Shown one piece after another: positions 1 to 6,332 of a stretch of DNA of 64,000 nucleotides. Under the pieces are notes generated by a model, which was not told where the DNA came from, made no database searches, and saw only the letters and a list, made by a program, of their open reading frames with translations. Made by a program: the position numbers and the translations under genes. Each line of letters starts with the position of its first letter. The first letter of the stretch is position 1. Source of the stretch: Anaerolineales bacterium (GTDB taxonomy: Bacteria; Chloroflexota; Anaerolineae; 4572-78; J111); contig JABTUK010000006.1 in assembly GCA_015075405.1 (NCBI GenBank), forward strand, positions 248,001 through 312,000. The letters are read 5' to 3'.

Positions 1-231
1 ATACAAAATTTTGCCCTTCACGTACGCGCCGGGAATCAGGTCGTTCATCCGATTGAGCGAGCGCAGCACGGTGCTTTTGCCGCAGCCCGAAGGGCCGATA
101 AAAGCGGTGATTTTTTGCCGCTCAATTTTTAAGCTGACATCTTTGACCGCCCGAAAACTGCCGTAGAAACAATGAAGGTCCTGCAATTCCAGGGCATATT
201 TTCCATTGCTTGAAAGCTTGTTCTCACTCAC
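1..231 (-). CDS. pstB: Phosphate ABC transporter ATP-binding protein PstB (N-terminal part, cut by window edge)
   Basis: Only the first 77 codons lie in the window. The protein couples ATP hydrolysis to phosphate import through PstCA at the inner face of the membrane. The reading frame shows the typical PstB start, with ALELQDLHCFYGSFRAVKDV followed by Walker A GPSGCGKST and then LRSLNRMNDLIPGA, all standard for the family. The start is a GTG at 231 whose first bases overlap the pstA stop (GTGA), so translation is probably coupled to pstA. It is the last visible gene of the pstS-pstC-pstA-pstB order; phoU would be expected further left but is outside the window. Confidence 0.93.
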   Translation of the reverse strand, partial: MSENKLSSNGKYALELQDLHCFYGSFRAVKDVSLKIERQKITAFIGPSGCGKSTVLRSLNRMNDLIPGAYVKGKILY

Positions 232-2498
232 GAGAGCCTCCTGCTGTAGCGATTGCGTAGGATAATTGCCAGCGCGTTCATAGATAGAAGCAAAACCAGC
301 AAAACAACAATGGCTGCCGCCGCAATATTGCGAAACTCAGCCTGCGGGCGGGCCGTCCATTGATAAATTTGAATGGGTAAGGTGGTGAATTTGGAAAAAA
401 TACCATCGGGGTCAATGGTGATAAAGGTGGAAGCGCCGACCACCACCAGGGGGGCGGTTTCACCCATGGCCCGCGACACGGCCAGGATGGTGCCGGTGAG
501 AATACCGGGGATGGCATTGGGCAGCACATGCGCCCAGATGGTTTGCCACTTTGTCGCGCCCAGAGCCATGCCGGCCTGGCGCAGCGACAGCGGCACCGCC
601 CGAATCGCCTCCTGGGCGTTGATGATAATCACCGGCAGAATGAGCAGGGCCAGGGTCAGCCCGGCGGAGATGATAGTGCGGCCATTGGCGGTGGTAGGGT
701 CAGCCGCTGCGCTCAGGGCCGCTCCACTGGTAAACGGTTCAAACAGCCGCACAAAAATAGCCAGCCCCAGAATACCGTAGATAATCGAGGGCACCCCGGC
801 CAGGTTGTTGATATTGGTTTGAATGATGGTGTTGACTCGGCGTAATAAAGGATTGGCCGTGCCGGTAGCGTATTCCTCCAGGTAGATAGCTGCGCCAACG
901 CCAATGGGGAAAGCGACCAGAATGGTAATGGCAATGGTCCACAACGAGCCGAGAATGGCGGTGCGGATACCGGCCAGGGTTGGGTCGCTGGCTTGAGGTT
1001 TGCGCACAAAATCGGGGGTTATCCAGGAGCGAAATTCAACCTCGGCATTGGGGAATTTCTCGGCGGCCTCAGCCACAATCGCTTCCTGCTTGAACAGCGA
1101 GTCAATCAACGGCCAGGTATCCACCACTTTGGGGGCAACGACAAGTTCCTGAACCAGCGCATACATGTTTTCCTGGTCACGGGCCGGCAGGCTGCAACGC
1201 GCCGGTGGTTTGTCCCCGGCGCACTCCTGAGCGTGCTTGTCTGGGTCGAGCGTCAGGAATTTATCCTCGTAGAAAAGCTGCTCATTTTCCAATTGGCGCA
1301 GTTTGCCTTTGGAAACGAGTGGTTTTTTCCCCTGCGGGTCCTGAGTGGTGGCGATAATTTCTACCAGATCATCTTTCGGCAGGTCGGCCAATTCAACCCC
1401 GCCATAAATCGTTTCGGTGAAGAAATCCAGGGTGCCGCTGTCGGCCCCCGGAATATAGCGCTCGATGGGGGTGCTGGGCCAACTGGGGTCAACATCCGAC
1501 CAATTTTTGGCATCGGTAAAGATTTGTTGCAGTTGCTCAACCGTTACATTTTTTAGAAAGGTGTTTTCTCTGCTGACGACCACCACCAGCGCATCGGTTC
1601 CGACGCGAAACTCGGCCACGTCCAAACCCTTGCCCCGGCAGGCGGCGCGCTCAAGGGTGTTGATGGCCCGGCTGGCATTAGCAATATCCACTTTGCCTTC
1701 GACGCAAAACTGCCGCAGGCCACCGGTGGTGCCAATATTGGCAACCGTAATTTCCCCGCTGTAACCTGCTTCGGTAAAACGGGTCGCCAGCCGGTCGGTC
1801 AAAGGAAAAACGGTCGAGCTGCCGGCCACCAAAACTTTGCCTTCCACCGCGGCCGGATTGACCACAGGCAAGGCGGTCCCGGTCTGATTTTGCGCATTTA
1901 GCCAGGTGGCTCTGGCGCTGTCCAGGGAATCGGTTGTGGCCGCAAAGTAGCCCACATCGTCAATCTCGTCGTTGACGTGGGTCAGATAATAATTGATAAA
2001 CTCGGCCACCTGCGGCTTCTTGTTCATAATCTGAGGGGCTGAGTAGATGAACAGCGGCCGGGCGATGGGATATTCGCCGCTCTCAGCAGTTTCCGCCGAA
2101 GGCGTAACTCCGTTGACTGTCAGGGCTTGCAGCTTGTCCTGGTTGGCTTTGTAGTAGGCATAACCAAAAAAGCCAATAGCGTTAGGGTTGCCGCTGATAC
2201 CTGCGGCCAGGTCATTGTCATCCTCGCTTGATAATACGGCCACTTCCAGCATGTCCGCTTCTTGCAGCCGCAGCACCAACGTTTCCGGTTCAATCCGATT
2301 TTCCACCGCCGTCAAGCCAAAGGCTTCATTGACCACGTTGTAAAGCAGGGCCAGCAAGGCAATCAGGCTAATTACCAATGATGAAATAAAGACGACCCGC
2401 CAAAAAGTGGCGTTAAAATTGCGAAACTGGATAAACCGGGCCAGGTCTTTGTCTTCGGGGTATGAGCCGGGGTGGGCCGATTTTGTCTCGACACTCAT
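228..2498 (-). CDS. pstA: Phosphate ABC transporter permease PstA with an inserted, order-swapped PstS-like domain
   Basis: This is 756 residues, against about 280-300 for ordinary PstA. TM1 is at about 33-55. A large extracytoplasmic insert follows, and the permease core with the EAA-type loop (EAIRAVPLSLRQAGMALGAT) lies at about 510-750. The insert is clearly related to the PstS encoded at 3602-4756, but its halves are swapped. Residues 80-203 match the C-terminal half of PstS (SSEDDN, GFFGYAYYKANQ, ARPLFIYSAPQIM). Residues 222-366 match the N-terminal half (AGSSTVFPLT, IANASRAIN, FRVGTDALVVVVS, ADSGTLDFF). The phosphate-contacting motifs GSSTVFPLT and DSGT are kept. The insert lies between TM1 and TM2, so it should face outward and might act as a tethered second receptor. 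Start ATG overlaps the pstC stop by 4 bases. Confidence 0.93.
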   Translation of the reverse strand: MSVETKSAHPGSYPEDKDLARFIQFRNFNATFWRVVFISSLVISLIALLALLYNVVNEAFGLTAVENRIEPETLVLRLQEADMLEVAVLSSEDDNDLAAGISGNPNAIGFFGYAYYKANQDKLQALTVNGVTPSAETAESGEYPIARPLFIYSAPQIMNKKPQVAEFINYYLTHVNDEIDDVGYFAATTDSLDSARATWLNAQNQTGTALPVVNPAAVEGKVLVAGSSTVFPLTDRLATRFTEAGYSGEITVANIGTTGGLRQFCVEGKVDIANASRAINTLERAACRGKGLDVAEFRVGTDALVVVVSRENTFLKNVTVEQLQQIFTDAKNWSDVDPSWPSTPIERYIPGADSGTLDFFTETIYGGVELADLPKDDLVEIIATTQDPQGKKPLVSKGKLRQLENEQLFYEDKFLTLDPDKHAQECAGDKPPARCSLPARDQENMYALVQELVVAPKVVDTWPLIDSLFKQEAIVAEAAEKFPNAEVEFRSWITPDFVRKPQASDPTLAGIRTAILGSLWTIAITILVAFPIGVGAAIYLEEYATGTANPLLRRVNTIIQTNINNLAGVPSIIYGILGLAIFVRLFEPFTSGAALSAAADPTTANGRTIISAGLTLALLILPVIIINAQEAIRAVPLSLRQAGMALGATKWQTIWAHVLPNAIPGILTGTILAVSRAMGETAPLVVVGASTFITIDPDGIFSKFTTLPIQIYQWTARPQAEFRNIAAAAIVVLLVLLLSMNALAIILRNRYSRRLS

Positions 2499-3451
2499 TC
2501 ATACACCTCCCGGAAGTGGCGCACAATGTAACCGCTGATGATGTTAAGCGTTAAGGTCATCACAAAGAGCATCAGGCCGATGGCAAAGATGCTGTTATAG
2601 TCAATGGTGCCATAACTCAGGTCGCCGCCGCTGATGCGGACGATGTGGCCGGTCATGGTTTCGGCGGCCTTGAAAGGGTTGAAGGTAAAGTTGGGACCGG
2701 CGCCGGCGGCCAAAGCCACAATCATGGTCTCACCCACCGCCCGCGAGATGCCGACGACAAAAGCCGCCGTAATGCCCGACAGCGCCGCCGGTACAACTAC
2801 CTTAAATGACGTTTCCAGTTTGGTTGCGCCCAGCCCATACGAGGCCTCTCTCAGCGCGCGAGGCACGGCGTGCAGCGAGTCCTCGCTCATCGAGGCAATC
2901 AAAGGAACAATCAGGATGCCCAAAACCAGACCGGCAGAGGCGGTATTATAAATCTCAACCACCCCCGAACCGAAAATAGTACGCAGGAGCGGGGTCATAA
3001 AGGTTAAGGCAAAGTAACCATATACAACGGTCGGAACGCCGGCCAGCACCTCCAGAATGGGTTTGAGCAGGCCGCGCGTTCCGGGCGTGGCATACTCGCT
3101 CAAATAAATAGCGGCAAACAGCCCCAGCGGTATTGCCACCAACATAGCGATGGCGCTGGTCATCAAAGTGGCGTTAACCAGCGGCCAGATGCCAAATTGT
3201 TTGATGGCCGGCTGCCAGGTGGTGCTGGTAAAGAACTCAACCAGGCTGACCTCATCGCTGCCAAAGAAGAGCCACGACTCCTCCGCCAGCACAAAAATAA
3301 TGCCCAGGGTGGTAAAGATAGAAATTGTGCCGGAAGCGAACAAAAAGCCCTGGATTAGCGCCTCGCCTAAGCGCATGCGCTTGCGCAGACTCTCGGTCGT
3401 GACGCCGGTTTCAGCCGTAGTCACGGCTGAAGTGGAAGCTCCTATTGCCAT
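2495..3451 (-). CDS. pstC: Phosphate ABC transporter permease PstC
   Basis: 318 residues, normal length for PstC. It forms the membrane channel with PstA. TM1 is at about 35-57, a short outside segment follows (EESWLFFGSDEVSLVEFF), then the permease domain with the cytoplasmic EAA loop (DSLHAVPRALREASYGLGAT) that contacts PstB. The family-typical end GTIDYNSIFAIGLMLFVMTL is present. An AAGGAG-like site lies about 12 bases before the ATG. It is 150 bp downstream of pstS, separated by two strong hairpins that could lower downstream expression relative to the binding protein. Confidence 0.95.
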   Translation of the reverse strand: MAIGASTSAVTTAETGVTTESLRKRMRLGEALIQGFLFASGTISIFTTLGIIFVLAEESWLFFGSDEVSLVEFFTSTTWQPAIKQFGIWPLVNATLMTSAIAMLVAIPLGLFAAIYLSEYATPGTRGLLKPILEVLAGVPTVVYGYFALTFMTPLLRTIFGSGVVEIYNTASAGLVLGILIVPLIASMSEDSLHAVPRALREASYGLGATKLETSFKVVVPAALSGITAAFVVGISRAVGETMIVALAAGAGPNFTFNPFKAAETMTGHIVRISGGDLSYGTIDYNSIFAIGLMLFVMTLTLNIISGYIVRHFREVYE

Positions 3452-3480
3452 AATTTTCGCTAACTCCTTTTAATAATTTT

Positions 3481-3537
3481 GGAGTGACAAAGCTTGATTT
3501 GCCGACAGGCTGACCGCAAAGCAAGCTTTGTGACTCC
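3481..3537. repeat. Inverted repeat between pstS and pstC (GGAGTNACAAAGCTTG family)
   Basis: Arms 3481-3496 and 3522-3537 pair over 16 bases with one mismatch around a 25-base loop. A closely related hairpin, with the same GGAGTC(C/A)AAAGCTTG arm, lies at 19242-19293, so this is a dispersed intergenic element and not a private terminator. There is no T-run after it on the minus strand. It may protect the upstream pstS message or reduce read-through. Confidence 0.7.
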
Positions 3538-3550
3538 AATTTCTAAAAAG

Positions 3551-3577
3551 GTAGGTCACGCTTCAAGCGTGACCTAC
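3551..3577. repeat. Perfect 13-bp hairpin GTAGGTCACGCTT between pstS and pstC
   Basis: A perfect inverted repeat with a single-base loop starts 25 bases after the pstS stop on the minus strand. It could form a very stable RNA stem in the pstS-pstC transcript. The 13-base arms followed directly by a second hairpin (3481-3537) suggest a tandem stem-loop that sets the pstS:pstCAB ratio. Confidence 0.7.
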
Positions 3578-3601
3578 CAGTTCACTAAGGTGAGTAGCTA
3601 C

Positions 3602-4756
3602 TTATTTATTCGCGTCCAGCCAATTATTTTTAGCGGTATCGAGGGCGGCGGTGGAAGCGGGGAAGTAGCCGACATCGAGGACTTCCTCATTGACAAAGGA
3701 AAGATAGAAGTTGATGAAGGCAGCGACTTGGGGCTTCTCAGCCATCACATTGGCGGCGCTGTAGATGAACAAGGGCCGGGCCAGAGGATAATCGCCATTC
3801 TCGGCGGTTTCCTCGGTTGGTTCAACCCCATTGACGCTGAGGGCATTGAGTGCGCCCTGGTTGGCATCGTAGTAGGCATAACCAAAGTAGCCAATGGCAT
3901 AGGGGCTGCCCTCGACGCCTTGCGCCAGAACGTTGTCATCCTCACTGAGTTGGAGATTGGCCGCGTTCAAAATGGCTTCCTCACCCTTGCCCTTGTCGGC
4001 TTCTTTGTCCTTGACATAGGCCGGGTCCATAACCGCTTCGACAAAGTAATCAAACGTGCCGCTGTCGGTGCCGGGGCTGAAACGCAGGATGGGTTCAGCC
4101 GGCCAGTCGGGGCGGACATCGGACCATTTCTGGGCGGTGGAGAACAGCAGAGCCAACTCTTCCAGGGTGACATCGGTCAGGAAGTCGTTCTCGGCGCTGA
4201 CGACCACAGCCAGGGCATCGGTGCCAACCCGGAACTCGACCGGCTCACGGCCAATGCTTTCACAGGCAGCGACTTCTTCCTTTTTGATGGCGCGGGAGGC
4301 ATTGGAAATGTCGGTTTCACCGGCCACGCAGAAGCGTTCAAAGCCAGCCCCGGTGCCGATGCTGTCAACGGTAATGTTACCGGCATAGCCTTCATCCTGG
4401 AAGCGTTCGGCCATGCGCTCGGTCAGGGGGAAGACGGTTGAGCTACCGGCAGTGATGATGTCGCCGGTCACTTCCAGCGGGTTCACTTCCGGCAGAGTTA
4501 CCCCACTGCTCTCCGCCATCGCGGCATCCTCAGCCGGCGCTTCGGTTGGTTCGGCCATAGCCTCTTCAGTAGGCTCGACTACTGCTTCAGTTGGTGCAGC
4601 CGCGGCTTCAGTGGGGGCGGCTGCCTCCACTGCTTCGGTTGCAGGCGGTTGAGCTACTGTTTCTTGGGTGGGGGCTGCGCCACACTGCGCGGCTACCAGG
4701 CTGATGATAAGCAGTAGGCTTACCAAAATTAAAGTTGCTCTAAATTTTTGTTTCAT
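3602..4756 (-). CDS. pstS: Phosphate-binding lipoprotein PstS
   Basis: 384 residues. A signal sequence with a hydrophobic stretch (9-22) leads to a lipobox-like LVAAQC, with Cys25 as the likely lipidated residue; Gln at -1 is unusual. Residues 26-84 are a low-complexity AAPTEA-rich tether. The PstS domain is at about 96-380, with AGSSTVFPLT (103-112), SNASRAI, FRVGTDALAVVVS and the SGT loop TDSGTFDYF (230-238), followed by IGYFGYAYYDANQ. It delivers phosphate to PstCA at the outer membrane face. GGAGGAG lies about 10 bases before the ATG. A Pho-type box lies about 100 bp upstream. Confidence 0.96.
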   Translation of the reverse strand: MKQKFRATLILVSLLLIISLVAAQCGAAPTQETVAQPPATEAVEAAAPTEAAAAPTEAVVEPTEEAMAEPTEAPAEDAAMAESSGVTLPEVNPLEVTGDIITAGSSTVFPLTERMAERFQDEGYAGNITVDSIGTGAGFERFCVAGETDISNASRAIKKEEVAACESIGREPVEFRVGTDALAVVVSAENDFLTDVTLEELALLFSTAQKWSDVRPDWPAEPILRFSPGTDSGTFDYFVEAVMDPAYVKDKEADKGKGEEAILNAANLQLSEDDNVLAQGVEGSPYAIGYFGYAYYDANQGALNALSVNGVEPTEETAENGDYPLARPLFIYSAANVMAEKPQVAAFINFYLSFVNEEVLDVGYFPASTAALDTAKNNWLDANK

Positions 4757-4851
4757 AATCTGGAATTCTCCTCCACAATGTAAGAAAATAGAAAATTGGG
4801 CATTAAAGATGTATCCCGAAGGGGAATAATAGCTGTGCCCTTTAAAGGGCG

Positions 4852-4890
4852 TGTTAATTTGGCTTTAAAGGAGTGTAAAGAGCCTGTTAA
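4852..4890 (-). promoter_or_regulatory. Pho-type box before pstS: four TTAACA-like repeats, 11-bp period
   Basis: Read on the minus strand, the repeats are TTAACA, TTTACA, TTAAAG and TTAACA, starting exactly 11 bases apart (plus-strand positions 4852, 4863, 4874, 4885). This matches the PhoP-box layout known from Bacillus (TT(A/T)ACA direct repeats with about 5-bp spacers). A TATTAT element about 20 bases downstream is a possible -10. It fits phosphate-starvation activation of pstS by the response regulator encoded at 5566-6258. Confidence 0.75.
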
Positions 4891-4910
4891 GAAAATTTTA
4901 CAATTATGCG

Positions 4911-5153
4911 CTAAAAGGTGGTGATGCTAATTTTGTGGTTGGCTAAAAAGGCCAGCAGTTCCGGGGAAGGTGGCAAGCTGAGCAGGGTGGTTTGATCCTG
5001 GGCTTTCCGTCTTAAAACAAAGTGGTAGGTGCCGGATGCTTCACTGGCGGTACGCCAGGTAGACCTGATCAGCACCGGCTGGTCTATTTCCCAACCGGCA
5101 TCCAGGGCTTTGATTAATTGTAAAAAGCGGGGGTTGTCATTTTGGGTTATCAT
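4911..5153 (-). CDS. Small uncharacterised protein between Pho boxes
   Basis: 80 residues starting MITQNDNPRFLQLIKALDAG. I do not recognise a family. No signal peptide or membrane segment is visible. The middle has a possible beta pattern (YHFVLRRKAQDQTTLLSL) and the end is SPELLAFLANHKISITTF. It starts 5 bases after the stop of the upstream coiled-coil gene with no clear ribosome site, so translation is probably coupled. Both small genes lie behind a Pho-type box and directly before pstS, which suggests a role in phosphate sensing or adaptation. That role is inferred from position only. Confidence 0.6.
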   Translation of the reverse strand: MITQNDNPRFLQLIKALDAGWEIDQPVLIRSTWRTASEASGTYHFVLRRKAQDQTTLLSLPPSPELLAFLANHKISITTF

Positions 5154-5158
5154 AAGCT

Positions 5159-5347
5159 TTAATGGACTAATCTTTGCCGGCGTTCGGTCAGCCGGCCCAA
5201 CTCTGATTGCAGCCGCAGATATTCCCGAACCAATTCAGCTTTGCGGGTCGGATAAGGCGCGCTCAGCCGTTCCTGCTGTTTGAGAACAGCTAACTGCTGC
5301 TCAAGCCGGGCAATCTTCAAATTGAGTGTCCCTAGCGTTTCTAACAT
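5159..5347 (-). CDS. Small coiled-coil protein, likely Pho-regulated
   Basis: 62 residues from the ATG at 5347, chosen because AGGAG lies 8 bases before it. The frame also opens at ATG 5353 and at 5383, but the latter lies inside a leader hairpin. The sequence (IARLEQQLAVLKQQERL, then REYLRLQSELGRLTERRQRL) is a helical heptad pattern, so a short coiled coil is likely, with no membrane segment. Function unknown. Its promoter region carries a Pho-type box (5427-5465) and a terminator-like leader hairpin, so expression may be controlled at both initiation and elongation. Confidence 0.6.
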   Translation of the reverse strand: MLETLGTLNLKIARLEQQLAVLKQQERLSAPYPTRKAELVREYLRLQSELGRLTERRQRLVH

Positions 5348-5370
5348 AGACATTTCTCCTTTCTCATCAA

Positions 5371-5403
5371 ATAAAAAATCCATCTTATACTCTAAGATGG
5401 ATT
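5371..5403 (-). terminator. Terminator-like leader hairpin (candidate attenuator)
   Basis: Perfect 11-bp arms (5377-5387 and 5393-5403) around a 5-base loop, followed on the minus strand by a run of T (TTTTTTATTT). It sits after the Pho-type box and just before the ribosome site of the coiled-coil gene. It could end transcription before the gene unless an alternative fold forms, but no competing stem was worked out. Confidence 0.55.
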
Positions 5404-5426
5404 CTAAGCCTTGAAATTAAGGATTA

Positions 5427-5465
5427 AGTTAACTTGATTTTAAGGGTTGGTAAAGCGCCTGTTAA
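5427..5465 (-). promoter_or_regulatory. Second Pho-type box: four TTAACA-like repeats, 11-bp period
   Basis: On the minus strand the repeats read TTAACA, TTTACC, TTAAAA and TTAACT at exact 11-bp steps (plus-strand starts 5427, 5438, 5449, 5460). The first repeats share TTAACAGGC(G/T)CTTTAC with the box before pstS, which argues that both are bound by the same regulator. An oppositely oriented TTAACA follows at 5472-5477. Confidence 0.7.
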
Positions 5466-5483
5466 GTTTTTTTAACAAGGGAA

Positions 5484-5569
5484 GATGAGGCGATGACGCG
5501 ATGAAACGAAGAAAGAGTGTCCTCATTTCCTCGCCTTTCGCCTCTTCGCCTCACCTCTCCTCGCGTCAT
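5484..5569. repeat. GAGGCG-type inverted tandem repeat
   Basis: One arm is built of GATGAGGCGATGACGCG-like units and the other of CGCCTCTTCGCCTC units ending GCGTCATC, giving a long imperfect hairpin. It overlaps the stop codon of the response regulator at its right end. It belongs to the short tandem repeat group found throughout the window. Confidence 0.6.
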
Positions 5570-6258
5570 CCTTCAAAGCGGTAGCCAATACTGCGGATGG
5601 TGGTGATCCGTTTGGGTTTCGACGGCTCATCTTCTATTTTCTCGCGCAGCCAGCGGATGTGAACATCCACCGTGCGCGACTCGCCGTAAAAATCGTAGCC
5701 CCACACTTTGGTCAGCAGCAAATCACGCGAGAGAACGACGCCCCGGCTGCGAATCAACTCGGCCAGCAGGTCGAACTCTTTGTAGCTGAGGTTAAGTTCC
5801 GCCGAGCCTTTATAGGCTTTACGGGCCACCAAATCTAGCGATAAATCGTTGGAAGTCAACCGTTCGGCGGCAGTCTGTTTGGGGTTGCGCCGCAGCGCGG
5901 CCCGGACACGGGCCAAAAACTCGCCCAGGCTGAAGGGTTTGGTAATATAATCGTCGGCCCCGGAGTCAAGGCCGATAATTTTATCCACCTCGCTGGAGCG
6001 GGCGGTGAGGATGATGATGGGCACGTCCAGTTCTCGCCGCAAAATCCGGCAGACCGATAAGCCGTCAAGTTGGGGCAGCATGACATCCAACACCACCAGG
6101 TCAAGCGGCTGGTTACGGGCAATGTTCAGCCCGGTCTGGCCGTCGGTGGCTACGGCCACGCTGTAACCTTCTCGTTCCAAATTGTAAGCCAGGGTTTGCT
6201 GCAAGGTTTCGTCATCTTCGACAATCAGGATAGATTTGGGCGGGTTATTGTTGAGCAT
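5566..6258 (-). CDS. OmpR/PhoB-family response regulator (Pho regulator candidate)
   Basis: 230 residues. The receiver domain (about 9-120) has the acidic pair Asp15/Asp16, phosphoacceptor Asp58 (LDVMLPQLDG), Thr in LTARSS and Lys in TKPFSLGE. The C-terminal winged helix (about 133-228) ends in the family pattern SRTVDVHIRWLREKIE and IRSIGYRFEG. It follows the sensor kinase gene by 74 bp on the same strand and lies next to two Pho-type boxes and pst genes, so it is the likely PhoB/PhoP equivalent. The last codons fall in a repeat. Confidence 0.93.
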   Translation of the reverse strand: MLNNNPPKSILIVEDDETLQQTLAYNLEREGYSVAVATDGQTGLNIARNQPLDLVVLDVMLPQLDGLSVCRILRRELDVPIIILTARSSEVDKIIGLDSGADDYITKPFSLGEFLARVRAALRRNPKQTAAERLTSNDLSLDLVARKAYKGSAELNLSYKEFDLLAELIRSRGVVLSRDLLLTKVWGYDFYGESRTVDVHIRWLREKIEDEPSKPKRITTIRSIGYRFEG

Positions 6259-6332
6259 GGATTATTAGCTTTGCGCTGGACCAACAGTTCCCGGCTATTA
6301 TAGCAACGAGTTATAAAACCACAAACACGCGC

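Noticed and set aside
228..2498. PstA-PstS fusion as an assembly or frameshift artefact
   Set aside because: The whole frame is open for 756 codons, starts and ends with normal 4-base overlaps with pstC and pstB, and the insert differs in sequence from the nearby pstS, so it is not a misassembled copy.
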